Shown: positions 52,740 to 61,724 of the stretch, piece after piece | How positions within the stretch are numbered: position 1 is the first letter of the stretch | Layout: each line of letters opens with the position of its first letter | Source of the DNA: SZUA-430 sp964561925 | GTDB lineage: Bacteria > Pseudomonadota > Alphaproteobacteria > Micropepsales > Micropepsaceae | Assembly: GCA_964561925.1 (NCBI GenBank) | Contig: CAZLRW010000007.1 | Coordinates: forward strand, 1-64,000 | DNA: 64,000 nucleotides | Direction: 5' to 3' | Notes under the pieces: generated by a model | Databases searched by the model: none | What the model was told of the DNA's origin: nothing | Seen by the model: the letters and a program-made list of their open reading frames with translations, nothing else | Translations under genes and position numbers: made by a program

Positions 52740-53999
52740 TCAGCGTCCAATCTGTGTGCGCTTTAAGAACTGCCGCGCATCAGTCGCCGCGCTACGTCGT
52801 GAAGCAACAACGTACAGCGCAACAACGATCGCCACGGCAGGCCTCTCAAGGTGATTGTGCGAAAACAACCCCGTTGTCAGAATGGTCGCGAATGCGATCG
52901 GACCAAACGGCGCTCGGTACAATCCAATTGAGAGCAGAAATAGCGAATACCAGAACGCACCAATGAGACCCATTTCGGCCAGCATCAGCACGATCATGTT
53001 GTGCACGGACGCCTTGAGCTCCCACGCGTGGGTGAACCCTATGCCTTGACCGAATATTGGGGCGGATGTGAAGGCGTCCCATCCTCGCTGTAGGACGGCC
53101 ATGCGCTCGTCCGTTGACTCTCTGCTCAAGAATTCAATGCGCGCGCTCGTATTAGCATCCAGGTATGGCCAAAGAACCTCGGTGGTCGCTCTTGAGAGGT
53201 CCGCACTGAAGAGAGAGAGAGCCCCAACAACACAGAACGTGATGAGTCCGCCAACCGAAGCACGTACAGCCCAGTTTCGCCGGCCGCCAACAGACATCTC
53301 TGACAAGGCAACAAGAAGTGCCCAGGTCACGAGGCCACCCCTGCTAAACGTCACGTATGTGCCAGCGAACGTGAGCAAGTAGAACGCGTAGCGGCTTCCA
53401 CTGCGAAGATTAAGCGCGACAAGGGGAATTGCCATAGCAATGAACATCGCTGAATCGTTCGCGTTCTCGTAGAACCCCGCGGCACGACCGGGAACAGTGC
53501 TCATCCAGTTGATCAGGGACCCGGCGAACAGGAACTCAAATAAGTTCACGCCACAGCTGACCAGCACCACAAGCCCAAGCGTTCCAACGACCGTCTGGAA
53601 GTGTGCACAACCCGACAGAATCGCGATCGCGGCGACCATGGTCAGCAAGAAATGAAGCCGGCCAAAGAAGAGTCCGATGCCTTCAGCAGGGATAGCAAGA
53701 ATCAGAAATTGAAGCGCCATCAGGACGAATAGAACTGCGAGGACGCACAGAAGCACGGAATGACCGATGACTCCTCGCCTCGCGGCTACGCTTGTGGCGT
53801 AAGTCAGAGCGCCTAACACGTAGACCGTTGCGTAGGCATAGTTCGGTTGGAGGAATGTCCAACCCTGACCGAAGAGGTAGTTGATCGAGTACGAGTAGAG
53901 CGCAACAAGCAGGGTAATCGCAGCGAACTCCGGCAGCCCAAAACCACTTCCCCTGCCGCGCCCAAAACCTAGAGAGTGCGACATTGCTCGAAGGATCAT
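52740..53999 (-). CDS. O-antigen ligase/Wzy-like polymerase
   Basis: 419 residues from the ATG at 53999, which overlaps the wcaJ-like stop by 4 bases (ATGA) and has gggggggag just upstream. Around 10-11 helices; the Wzy_C-type core is VTFSRGGLVTWALL, and the periplasmic loop FGQGIGFTHAWELKASVHNMIV follows. It is the likely polymerase of this exopolysaccharide system. GC and codon use are distinctly lower than in the upstream gene although the two overlap, so the gene boundary coincides with a composition change. Confidence 0.85.
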   Translation of the reverse strand: MILRAMSHSLGFGRGRGSGFGLPEFAAITLLVALYSYSINYLFGQGWTFLQPNYAYATVYVLGALTYATSVAARRGVIGHSVLLCVLAVLFVLMALQFLILAIPAEGIGLFFGRLHFLLTMVAAIAILSGCAHFQTVVGTLGLVVLVSCGVNLFEFLFAGSLINWMSTVPGRAAGFYENANDSAMFIAMAIPLVALNLRSGSRYAFYLLTFAGTYVTFSRGGLVTWALLVALSEMSVGGRRNWAVRASVGGLITFCVVGALSLFSADLSRATTEVLWPYLDANTSARIEFLSRESTDERMAVLQRGWDAFTSAPIFGQGIGFTHAWELKASVHNMIVLMLAEMGLIGAFWYSLFLLSIGLYRAPFGPIAFATILTTGLFSHNHLERPAVAIVVALYVVASRRSAATDARQFLKRTQIGR

Positions 54000-55366
54000 C
54001 TCCCCCCCAACCCCGCCAACACGATCCGTGGCGTCAGCATCAGCACCAGCAGATCCAGCACCAGCGAATAATTCTTCACGTAGTACAGATCGTGCGCGAG
54101 TTTGATCTTCGCGTCTTCCGGCGTCGCGACGTAGGCGAAGCGCACTTGTGCCCAGCCGGTGACGCCCGGCTTCACCAGATGGCGCAGCTGATAGAGCGGG
54201 TTCGCTTGGCCCCAGGCGACGACGTTGTCGGGCGTCTGCGGGCGCGGGCCCACCATGCTCATCTCGCCTTTCAGCACGTTGATGAGCTGCGGCACCTCGT
54301 CGAGCCGCGTGCGGCGGATGAAGCGGCCGACCTTCGTCACGCGCGGATCGCCGATCTCGGTCGATTGGGGCCCGAGCTTCTCCGCGTCGATCACCATGGA
54401 ACGGAACTTCAGGATGCGGAACACGCGCCCGTTCAGCCCGACGCGCAGCTGCTGATAGAACACGGGGCCCCGGTCCTCGAGCCAGATCGCAAGCCCGACC
54501 AGGCCCGCGACCGGCAGCAGCGCGAGCGCAAGCCCCGACGCCACGAACCAGTCGAACACGCGCTTCACCGCGATGCGCAACTGGTTCCAGTTCGAGGACG
54601 AGGCCATGATGATGTCGTAGGCCGCGTCCTCGTCGGTCAGCGCCTCGCCGAACTCGCTCTCGAGAAAAGCCTCCGGCGTTTGGATCAGAACGCCCGCGTC
54701 GCGCGCCTTCAAAAGCTCCGTCCAATCGGGCAGGTTCGCGCTCGACGCGCGGTCGAGCACGATCTGTTCGATCTGCCGGGCTCTGTCGCCGGCCTCCGCG
54801 CCCGCCTCTTCGAACAGTTTCGGCAACTCCTCGCGCGACAGCCGCTCGAACGCCGCCGGATGCGTCGACTTCGCCAGCCGATGCTGCGCCAACCGCTCGA
54901 ACACCGCCTCGTCCGCCATCACCGCGATCGTGCGGTCGCGCGCGGCGGCCCGCGCCAGATAGTAGTGCGCGGGCATCAAGATCACGGCCGCCGCCAAATC
55001 GACGGCGATGAAGATCAGCACGATCGAAATCGGAATCCGCGTCCCCGGCTGAAAATAGAACAACAGGATCATCGCGAAGAAGAACAGCATCGCCGCCGTC
55101 ACGTGCAGCTGCAGATGCATCAGCCGGCTCGCCGCCGTCCGGTGCTCGTAAACGCGCATCAGCATCTTCGGGATCATCGCCCCCGCCACCATCAGCAACG
55201 CGTCGCCGAACGCCGGCGTGTAGGGCGCGGTGAAGACCAGCGGCGTCGCCCACGCGCGCACATACGCCGCGACCACGAACGCCATACCGGTCACGACGGT
55301 CGCCAGCAGATAGAGGTAGAGCTCCACCGTCTGAACGCGCTTGCCCGCAATCCGCCAATGCTTCAT
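53996..55366 (-). CDS. polyprenyl glycosylphosphotransferase (WcaJ-like)
   Basis: 456 residues. Four N-terminal transmembrane helices (within residues 15-145), a cytoplasmic middle part, a fifth helix or re-entrant segment (FVASGLALALLPVAGLVGLA) and the bacterial sugar-transferase domain with LKFRSMVIDAEKLG, RRTRLDEVPQLINVLKGEMS, MVGPRPQT and PGVTGWAQV. It starts the repeat unit by moving a sugar-1-phosphate to undecaprenyl phosphate. High GC like the chromosomal flank; its end overlaps the lower-GC cassette gene. Confidence 0.94.
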   Translation of the reverse strand: MKHWRIAGKRVQTVELYLYLLATVVTGMAFVVAAYVRAWATPLVFTAPYTPAFGDALLMVAGAMIPKMLMRVYEHRTAASRLMHLQLHVTAAMLFFFAMILLFYFQPGTRIPISIVLIFIAVDLAAAVILMPAHYYLARAAARDRTIAVMADEAVFERLAQHRLAKSTHPAAFERLSREELPKLFEEAGAEAGDRARQIEQIVLDRASSANLPDWTELLKARDAGVLIQTPEAFLESEFGEALTDEDAAYDIIMASSSNWNQLRIAVKRVFDWFVASGLALALLPVAGLVGLAIWLEDRGPVFYQQLRVGLNGRVFRILKFRSMVIDAEKLGPQSTEIGDPRVTKVGRFIRRTRLDEVPQLINVLKGEMSMVGPRPQTPDNVVAWGQANPLYQLRHLVKPGVTGWAQVRFAYVATPEDAKIKLAHDLYYVKNYSLVLDLLVLMLTPRIVLAGLGGR

Positions 55367-55486
55367 CGACCCGTGCAGTGCGAATTCTTGTTCTGGCGGC
55401 CATAGGGGCGCGCGCCGCGCCCGCGGGTCAACGTCCGTGCGCGTGCAGTGTGATGCGATTCGCCGGAAGGGTTGTGGATAAGGCGC

Positions 55487-55690
55487 CTAGCGCGGCGGCC
55501 GCCGGTGACGATCGCCGTCGAGCGAAAGTCTCACGCCATCCGCGCCCGCGCATTGCCATTCGCTGCGCGGCGCATAGCTGAACGTCCCGTCGCCGCAGAC
55601 GGCCGTGGGCGCTGCAAGATCGAACTGCAAACGGCTGCCGCCGCAAGCGCAAAGCGTGAAGGCGGAAAGAACCAGAACGACCGATCGCAT
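55487..55690 (-). CDS. small predicted lipoprotein
   Basis: 67 residues. The N terminus MRSVVLVLSAFTLCACGG has a hydrophobic segment ending in a lipobox-like Leu-Cys-Ala-Cys. The remainder contains two more cysteines (VCGDGTFSY; WQCAGADG) and a basic tail. The start at 55690 is chosen over a GTG/ATG seven codons upstream because of the signal. It lies between the deacetylase and wcaJ-like genes on the same strand. I do not recognise it; a small lipoprotein of the export system is a guess. Confidence 0.55.
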   Translation of the reverse strand: MRSVVLVLSAFTLCACGGSRLQFDLAAPTAVCGDGTFSYAPRSEWQCAGADGVRLSLDGDRHRRPPR

Positions 55691-55786
55691 CGCGGGACGC
55701 TCGCCGATCACAAACTCGTCCGCCAGCGATCAGACGTTGCGGCGGCGCCGGACGTTCCTTCGTGAGGCGACTTTTCGAATCGTTTG

Positions 55787-55849
55787 CACACAGAGCCACG
55801 GAGAGCACAGAGAACAGCGCGAAGCTCTGTGTCTCCGTGCCTCCGTGTG
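55787..55849. repeat. REP-like imperfect palindrome
   Basis: Left arm cacacagagccacggagagc continues to 55813, and the right arm tctgtgtctccgtgcctccg runs 55826-55849. The arms are largely complementary, with a 12-base loop. Elements built from CACAGAG/CTCTGTG units are scattered through many bacterial genomes. It lies just after the stop of the deacetylase gene (55858, minus strand), so it may also act as a transcript-end hairpin. Confidence 0.7.
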
Positions 55850-55857
55850 AGTCTTCC

Positions 55858-56889
55858 TCAGGGCTTGGCGATTGCCGCCTGTTTTCCGGCCAGCGCGCGG
55901 TCGTGGCGCAAGCTCACAAACGCGAAGTTGAATGCGTCCGCCCGGCTCGCCCGGTGCAACATCACGCGCGGGTGCAGGAACTCGTCTTTCGACGCGGCGA
56001 GCGTGCCGTTGATCGTCGAGAACGCCGCGTCGAAGCCGGCATTGCGCACGGTGTCGAGCGCTTCGGGTCCGATATGCGCGACGTTGCCGACCGGAAACGC
56101 GAAGTAGCGGCAGCGCCCAAGCTTGTCTTCGATCATCGTCTTCGAGGTCAGCACCTGATGTTCGATCTCCGCCTTCGGCTGGCCGCGGTGCAGGATCGCA
56201 TGGTCGTGCGCGTGCGCACCGATCTCGACGCCCGCGTCGTGCAGCGCCTTCACTTGCGCCCAGCTCATCGGCTTGTCGGAGGCGTAGGTCGCGTCGAGCT
56301 CCGCCTGGCGCGCAGCACCCATAACGTCAACCAGCGCCGCACACAGTTTGCGCACGCCCGCCTGATCCAGGCGATAGACGGCCGCCCCCAACGCCGCCGA
56401 CGCCGCGCCACGCGCCGCATCGTCGTCCGCGACAAGCAGCGGTGCGTCAAGCCCCGGCAGAGCGTAGCTGCCGGCCGGCGCGTGATAGGCAAAGCAGCGC
56501 GTCAGATAGGTCGGAAACCGCGCGCCGGTTTCGATGTGGTTCGTGCTCACGAACACGGCGAGCGGAATGCCCATCTCGCGCGTCAATGGCGCGAGCAGTT
56601 CCAGATTGTCGACATAGCCGTCGTCCGAGGTCAGCACCGCGACCGGCTTGCGCGTCGCGCCCATGGCAAGCAGCCGCAAACCTTCCTCCAGCGACACGAA
56701 CGACACCCACGATTTGAGCGCCGTCATCGTGGCCCGGAATTCGTCGACCGTGATGTGCAGCCGCTGCACGCGCGCGTCCGTATGGCGGCGGACAAGCCCG
56801 TGCATGTAAAGCACGGTCAGCCCGGCGAACGCGCTGAAATTGCGCGGAGGAATTTTGTAGAGAACGGACTTCGCAAGCGACGCGAGCAT
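55858..56889 (-). CDS. polysaccharide deacetylase family protein
   Basis: 343 residues from the ATG at 56889 (MLASLAKSVLYKIPP); an ATG 11 codons upstream is possible. The NodB-like fold has VAVLTSDDGYVDNLELL (usual TFDDG, here TSDDG, with the catalytic and metal Asp kept) and the metal His pair in EIGAHAHDHAILH. It would remove N-acetyl or O-acetyl groups from the polysaccharide. It is third in the unit pilZ-unknown-deacetylase and sits inside the exopolysaccharide locus. Confidence 0.87.
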   Translation of the reverse strand: MLASLAKSVLYKIPPRNFSAFAGLTVLYMHGLVRRHTDARVQRLHITVDEFRATMTALKSWVSFVSLEEGLRLLAMGATRKPVAVLTSDDGYVDNLELLAPLTREMGIPLAVFVSTNHIETGARFPTYLTRCFAYHAPAGSYALPGLDAPLLVADDDAARGAASAALGAAVYRLDQAGVRKLCAALVDVMGAARQAELDATYASDKPMSWAQVKALHDAGVEIGAHAHDHAILHRGQPKAEIEHQVLTSKTMIEDKLGRCRYFAFPVGNVAHIGPEALDTVRNAGFDAAFSTINGTLAASKDEFLHPRVMLHRASRADAFNFAFVSLRHDRALAGKQAAIAKP

Positions 56890-56931
56890 TGTTGCCTTTG
56901 TAGTATGCTTTGCCGCCCGCACGCCAGGGCG

Positions 56932-58038
56932 TCAGGCCGCCGCGAGGTCGCGCGGATCGGCGCCGTCGCGCGTGCTTGCCGCCAAATCCTGCACGAGTTC
57001 GACGGCAAGCTGGCTGCCGCGCGGCTCGCCAGCCACCGCATCGTAAACGCAAAGGCATTGTTCGATCAGTGCAAGGCGCGCGCCGAGCGCCTTGAAGTCG
57101 CCGCGCACGCCGCCGAGATACTCGACGAACGGCCGCGCATCGCTTTCGTTGATCAACGCATCGTACGAAGCGCCGTAGCGTTCGACGATCGCGCCGGCCT
57201 GCGTCCATGCCAGGCGCAGGCTGTCGCGCACCTGCGCGCGGTCGGCCTCGAGCTGGCGGCGCTGCTCCTCGCGCACGCCCTCGCCCGCGCCCGCCTTCGG
57301 CGCCAGCCATTCGGCCAGCTGACGCATGCGCTGCTGACGCTTGGCGAACTCGCGCTGGAAATGCGACACGCCGATCCACGCATAGAGCACGTCGATCGTC
57401 TGGCCGTCCGGAATCTTCAACGCCTGACCGAACGGACCCAGGAAGCCCGGATCGTCGAGCTCCCAAAGCTTGCGCGCAAGCATGTCGAGACGCCCGTCGC
57501 CGAGCGCCGTCTGCGGCAGCGCCAGCGCCATTGCGGCCAACGGCTTCAACTTCGCTTTCAACGCGTCGCGCATCGCGGCCGCGTCCGCGTCGCTCAAGCG
57601 GAAGTGCCGGCGCTCGGCCTCGACGCCCGACCTCTCGAACGCGTCGCGCAGCAGAAACGGCGAAAAGCTGGGCAGCTTCGCCAGCACGCCGATTTTCCGC
57701 AGGTCGTTCTCGATGCGCGCGCCGCCCAACTGCATGCCCGACGCTTTTTCCAGCGCCTGCGGACCGAAATCATGATCGCATTGCAACGACATACCGCCGT
57801 TGCCGGGTACCTTCGGATCGAAGGGAAAGTAGAGCCGCGTCTGCACGATGAGCGCGCTCGCGCTCTGCGCCAGCCGTGCGACGCACTTCAGCAACATGGC
57901 GCTCTTGAGCACTGGGTGTTCGAAGAAGGGCGCGAGCGCTCCCTCGCCCTCGGCGCCCCCGAGCTCCCGCGCCCGTCCGTCGAACACGATCGACGCGGGC
58001 CTTGCCGCAAGCAACGCTTTGAGTTGGACCCTGCGCAT
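56932..58038 (-). CDS. unknown protein in PilZ/deacetylase unit
   Basis: 368 residues from the ATG at 58038 (MRRVQLKALLAARPASIVFD), 5 bases after the pilZ stop. It is soluble and mostly helical, with long Ala/Leu/Arg-rich stretches. Distinct blocks are YFPFDPKVPGNGG, LQCDHDFGPQALEK, IDVLYAWIGVSHFQREFAKR and RPFVEYLGGVRGDF. I recognise no family and see no signal peptide or membrane helix. Tight coupling to a PilZ gene and a deacetylase suggests a cytoplasmic role in c-di-GMP-controlled polysaccharide production. Confidence 0.72.
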   Translation of the reverse strand: MRRVQLKALLAARPASIVFDGRARELGGAEGEGALAPFFEHPVLKSAMLLKCVARLAQSASALIVQTRLYFPFDPKVPGNGGMSLQCDHDFGPQALEKASGMQLGGARIENDLRKIGVLAKLPSFSPFLLRDAFERSGVEAERRHFRLSDADAAAMRDALKAKLKPLAAMALALPQTALGDGRLDMLARKLWELDDPGFLGPFGQALKIPDGQTIDVLYAWIGVSHFQREFAKRQQRMRQLAEWLAPKAGAGEGVREEQRRQLEADRAQVRDSLRLAWTQAGAIVERYGASYDALINESDARPFVEYLGGVRGDFKALGARLALIEQCLCVYDAVAGEPRGSQLAVELVQDLAASTRDGADPRDLAAA

Positions 58039-58043
58039 CGCCG

Positions 58044-58373
58044 CTACCCGAACACGTCTTCGAGGGGAACGATATCGGCGCGCACGTCGTGGCCGGCCAG
58101 CACGCGCTCCCAATCGTCGCGGTCGACGAGATAGCGCAGCACCACGCGTCCTTGACGCGCGCCCAATTTGCGAAGTTGCACGATCGGGCATGCGAGCGCC
58201 CCTTGGCCGGCAAAGCGGGCGGGCCCCCTCAGATCGTCGTAGTCGACATCCGGTTTGGCGACGAGCGCGACCGCGCGCGCCGACACGTCCACGGTCTCGT
58301 GCAAGACGCCCGCAAGGTCGACCATCAGCCCGTCGATGACGTAGCGCTTGTGCGCGCGCCGCTCGTGATTCAT
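58044..58373 (-). CDS. PilZ-like domain protein
   Basis: 109 residues. The N terminus ERRAHKRYVIDG contains the Arg-x-x-x-Arg motif that binds c-di-GMP in PilZ domains, followed by TVDVSARAVAL, where the second motif (D/N-x-S-x-x-G) is degenerate (VSARAV). LRGPARF and RVVLRYL complete the barrel. It could bind c-di-GMP weakly or act as a protein-contact domain. It is first in the unit leading to the unknown protein and the deacetylase, just after the terminator of the wza/wzc unit. Confidence 0.78.
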   Translation of the reverse strand: MNHERRAHKRYVIDGLMVDLAGVLHETVDVSARAVALVAKPDVDYDDLRGPARFAGQGALACPIVQLRKLGARQGRVVLRYLVDRDDWERVLAGHDVRADIVPLEDVFG

Positions 58374-58758
58374 CGCAAAGTCCCCGCCGTCCTCGCCATT
58401 ATCACTGTCGCCGGTTACAGCGCGGTTAGGCGTGCTCAGCCGTCAACGCTCTGTTAAGGCACCGCTCAAGCGCGCGAAACCGACGGTGGCGGTTCCCCTG
58501 AGGCGGGAAAAGCTGAAATAGAGGGAAACAATCCGCGGCATTGCCGCCACACAGCAGCGATTCTTGAGCCACAGCGGCATCGCAGTCATAGCGAAATGGG
58601 ACGATGCGCTTACACTCTCTACTTGTCCGGGCAGCCGACCCATTCTTCCTGCTGTGGTTGATACCCAACACCCACGGCGCTCTCGGTTTCCTGGTTCTAC
58701 GTGAGATCCCAGCTCACGAAAGCCCCGCTGAGGATGGAGCCTCAGTGGGGCTTTTGAT
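58374..58758. other. structured intergenic region
   Basis: About 385 bases between pilZ and the wzc-linked gene. No reading frame is convincing. Near its right end are two consecutive hairpins: cgtgag/ctcacg (58700-58718) and the bidirectional terminator at 58721-58755. A TTGACG box at about 58439-58444 on the minus strand may be part of the pilZ promoter. No tRNA or known RNA family is recognised. Confidence 0.5.
58721..58755. terminator. bidirectional intrinsic terminator ending the wza/wzc unit
   Basis: Stem agccccgctgagg / cctcagtggggct with a 6-base loop and one G-U pair, followed on the plus strand by tttt and on the minus strand by ttt. It begins 3 bases after the stop of the minus-strand gene at 58759, so it ends the transcript that includes wzc. 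Confidence 0.82.
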
Positions 58759-59367
58759 TCAAGGTTCGTTGCGCAGGGCGGCCAGACGCTGTCGTAACGC
58801 GGCGACCGAATTCCCTTCGAGCGTGCGCTTGAACTCGGGCCATCGTGCCGCCCACGCGAGCCGCCGCTCGAGCGCCGCGCGCGCCTCTTTGTCGAGGTAG
58901 TGCCAAAGCACAACCGCAAGATCGAACTGCATGGCGGCAAGCTTGCGGTCGGCGGGTGCCACTTTAAACGCCATCGACAGCGCGGCGCCCGCCTTCTGTT
59001 CATTGCCCAAGCGAACTTCCGACACCGCAAGTCGCGTCCACGCGAAGACGTCGGCGGGCGCGGCCGCCAGCCCGAGCCTCAGGTCGCGCTGCGCCGCCGA
59101 GAGCCGCGTGATGGCACGGAACGATTCCAGGCCGCTCTGCTGGGCGGTCAGCATCTGCACCAGCGCCGCGCGGCTCAGGTCGGCCCGCCAGGGCGAGGCG
59201 CGCAACGCTTGGGTCAAGGCATCCAGTTCGACGACGGAGCCGAGCTTGCCTTTTGCCACCTCGGCGTATTGCGGTTCGGCCTGGGCGAATTCCCACGCGG
59301 GCTTGGCGAACGCCGCGGCATAGATCAGCACGGCGGCGGCGATGAAGGCCGCGATCAATCCCGCCAT
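58759..59367 (-). CDS. membrane-anchored protein linked to wzc
   Basis: 202 residues from the ATG at 59367 (MAGLIAAFIAAAVLIYAAAF), which has a GTGAGG site overlapping the wzc stop. An ATG 14 codons upstream inside wzc is the alternative. One N-terminal transmembrane helix is followed by a helical, TPR-like domain (LRLGLAAAPADVFAWTRLAV; SEVRLGNEQKAGAALSMAF), probably periplasmic. Similar small proteins accompany Wzc-type kinases in some alphaproteobacterial exopolysaccharide loci. Its role is unknown. It is the last gene before the terminator. Confidence 0.7.
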   Translation of the reverse strand: MAGLIAAFIAAAVLIYAAAFAKPAWEFAQAEPQYAEVAKGKLGSVVELDALTQALRASPWRADLSRAALVQMLTAQQSGLESFRAITRLSAAQRDLRLGLAAAPADVFAWTRLAVSEVRLGNEQKAGAALSMAFKVAPADRKLAAMQFDLAVVLWHYLDKEARAALERRLAWAARWPEFKRTLEGNSVAALRQRLAALRNEP

Positions 59368-59374
59368 CAAGGCC

Positions 59375-61660
59375 TCACTCGGCGTAGTATCGCGTGTACT
59401 TGTTTCCATAGCCGTACGCGGGCGTCCCATAGCCGTAGATCGCATGGCGCCGCATGTCGGCTTGCGTCAGCACCGTTCCTGCGATGTCGGCGTTCACGTC
59501 GCGCAGAAGCCGGAGGCCGCCCAAGACCGCTTCGCGCGGCGTGCGATCCCATGCCACTGCATACACCACCTTGTCGGCCAGTCGCGACAGGAAACGCGTG
59601 TCGGCGACCGGCAGGATCGGCGCGGCGTCAAGAATGATGAGGTCGTAGTGCTGGCGCAGGAACTCGACCACATTGCGCATCGCACCCGAGGCCAGAAGAT
59701 CGGCCGGGTTCGCCGGCGCCGACGCCACCGGCACGAATTGCAGCGGTGAAATCGGATCGCGCAACACGACGGTGTTGAATTCGCGACGGCCGGCCAGCAC
59801 CTCGACCAAGCCTGCCTGCGGACGGCGCGGCGAGAACTGCGCGCTCACGCTCGGATGACGCATGTCGCAATCGAGGATGATCACGCGAAGCTCCGCGCGC
59901 GCCGCAAGGCGCCCCAAACTGACCGCAAGGGTGGTCTTGCCTTCGTTCGGCACCGAGGACGTGACGAGCACGACCTTCGGCGGGTGATCGACGTTCGAGA
60001 GCTGCAAGCCCGTATGCACCGACCGTATGGCTTCGCTGTAGGCCGAGAGCGGCTTGTGCACGACGCGTTCGGCCACCAGCTTCACGCCTTTCAGCTTAGG
60101 CACGACCGAAAGGTTCGCGAGCCTCGTCAGACGCTCCACCTCCACGCCCGTTCGGAACCCGTTGTCCAGCCGCTCGATCATGAGCGCGAGCAACATGCCG
60201 ACGATCGTCGAGCCGAACAGCGTCACGCCCATCGCCATCGTCTTGTTCGGGAACGAAGGCTCGCTCGGCACGGCGGCGGTCCCCAGCGCCTGGGCGTCGG
60301 CGCGCTGAATCTGTTCTTTGCCCTCGGTCGATTTGAAATTCGCCTGATACTCTTCGAGAATCTTGCGGCGCGACTGCGCCTCGCGCTCCAGTTCCCGCAG
60401 TCCGATCGAGGCGCGGCCTTGCGTGTTCGCCGTGCCCTGGATTTCGCCGAGCGAGGTTTCGAGCGAATTCAGCCGCGCCTTGGCGATCGCGACCTCGTTC
60501 GCAAGATTCTTGATGATGCGCTTCACCTCTTCGCCGATCTTCGCGTCGAGGTTCTTCATCTCGTCGCGCAGCGCGATCATCTGCGGATGGCGGTCGCCGT
60601 ATTTCGTGGCGAGTTCCGCCTCCTTGCGCAGCAGGTCCGCCTGCTGCCCGCGCAAGTTCGAGATCAGCGGCGAGTTGATGACCGCCGCGATCGAATCCAC
60701 GTTGCTGCCCGCCTTGTGCAGCGAGTTGACCTGGCGGTACTTCGCCTCTTGCTCGGCGAGGTTCGAGCGCGCGAGCACGATCTGCGCGTTCAGTTCCGAC
60801 AATTGCTCGCCCGCCAACGTCTTGCCGTCCCCGCCGTCGGCAAGGCCGTTGTCGACCTTGTACTGCTCGACCGCGTTCTCGGCCTTGCGCACTTCTTCGG
60901 TCAGCTGCGCGAGCTTCGTGTCCAGCCAGTCGGTCGTGCGCTTGGCGACGCTGAACTTCGATTCGAGTTGGGATTCGATGTACTGCGCCACGATCGCATT
61001 CGCGATCGCCGCCGCCCGTTCGCGGTCGGAGGATTCGAAGGTCACCCGGATCACGGACGATCGTCCCTGCGAGGCGACCGTCAGCCGCGAGAGGAAGCGC
61101 TTGACGATCGCGGGATCCATCCCGGGCTTGGCCAGAAGCGTCCCGGCGCGCGACCGCTCGGGCTCGCCGGCCGCGAACCAGCTCGCGGGGTTCAGCGCGC
61201 TTGTCCAGGAGGTCTGCCCGCGCGCGAACTCGTCCACGCGCGCGAGATTGAGCTTCGTAATCACGCGCTCGGCCAGCGCGTTCGAGCGCAGGATCTGAAT
61301 TTGATTTTCGATCGTGGCGGTGTCGGTCGTGAGCCCCGCAACCAGGGCCTCCTGATCAAGCACCTTGTTCTCGCGCTGGCCCACGAGCACGAGGGACGAG
61401 GCGCTGTAGACCGGCGTCATCTGGAAGACGACGACGGCCGCCAGCGCCATGCACACGGCGATCGTGCCCAGGATCGTCCAGCGCCGCACCAGGAAGATGC
61501 GGAACAAGGCGCGCAAATCGAAATCGGATTCGTCCGGTTCGACGGTGCCCCCGCCCGCCGCCGCAAGCGCGTGCGTCGGCATGATGGGCTCGGGCTCGAA
61601 CCGCCGCGGCGGGTTCGGGTGCAGGCGGTGAACGTTCATTCTCGGTTCCGGCATCGCCAT
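59375..61660 (-). CDS. Wzc/GumC/ExoP-type tyrosine autokinase (chain-length control)
   Basis: 761 residues. After a cytoplasmic lead (1-58) comes a transmembrane helix (about 62-80), the Wzz domain with long coiled coils (about 240-470), the PNKTMAMG-containing second helix region, and a cytoplasmic BY-kinase domain with Walker A SSVPNEGKTTLA (568-579), Walker A' VIILDCDMRHP and Walker B DLIILDAAP. The last 20 residues hold 7 tyrosines (YGYGTPAYGYGNKYTRYY), the autophosphorylation cluster. It controls polymer length and export with Wza. An alternative start is seven codons downstream. Confidence 0.94.
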   Translation of the reverse strand: MAMPEPRMNVHRLHPNPPRRFEPEPIMPTHALAAAGGGTVEPDESDFDLRALFRIFLVRRWTILGTIAVCMALAAVVVFQMTPVYSASSLVLVGQRENKVLDQEALVAGLTTDTATIENQIQILRSNALAERVITKLNLARVDEFARGQTSWTSALNPASWFAAGEPERSRAGTLLAKPGMDPAIVKRFLSRLTVASQGRSSVIRVTFESSDRERAAAIANAIVAQYIESQLESKFSVAKRTTDWLDTKLAQLTEEVRKAENAVEQYKVDNGLADGGDGKTLAGEQLSELNAQIVLARSNLAEQEAKYRQVNSLHKAGSNVDSIAAVINSPLISNLRGQQADLLRKEAELATKYGDRHPQMIALRDEMKNLDAKIGEEVKRIIKNLANEVAIAKARLNSLETSLGEIQGTANTQGRASIGLRELEREAQSRRKILEEYQANFKSTEGKEQIQRADAQALGTAAVPSEPSFPNKTMAMGVTLFGSTIVGMLLALMIERLDNGFRTGVEVERLTRLANLSVVPKLKGVKLVAERVVHKPLSAYSEAIRSVHTGLQLSNVDHPPKVVLVTSSVPNEGKTTLAVSLGRLAARAELRVIILDCDMRHPSVSAQFSPRRPQAGLVEVLAGRREFNTVVLRDPISPLQFVPVASAPANPADLLASGAMRNVVEFLRQHYDLIILDAAPILPVADTRFLSRLADKVVYAVAWDRTPREAVLGGLRLLRDVNADIAGTVLTQADMRRHAIYGYGTPAYGYGNKYTRYYAE

Positions 61661-61724
61661 CTGACACTACGATAAGGTTCGCTTGCGAGACACCGCGCGG
61701 CTTCGCTCAATCCACAGCCGCGCG

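Noticed and set aside
58426..58671. Possible small protein on the minus strand in the gap next to pilZ
   Set aside because: No ribosome-binding site, mixed codon use and two equally good overlapping frames; nothing recognisable in the product.
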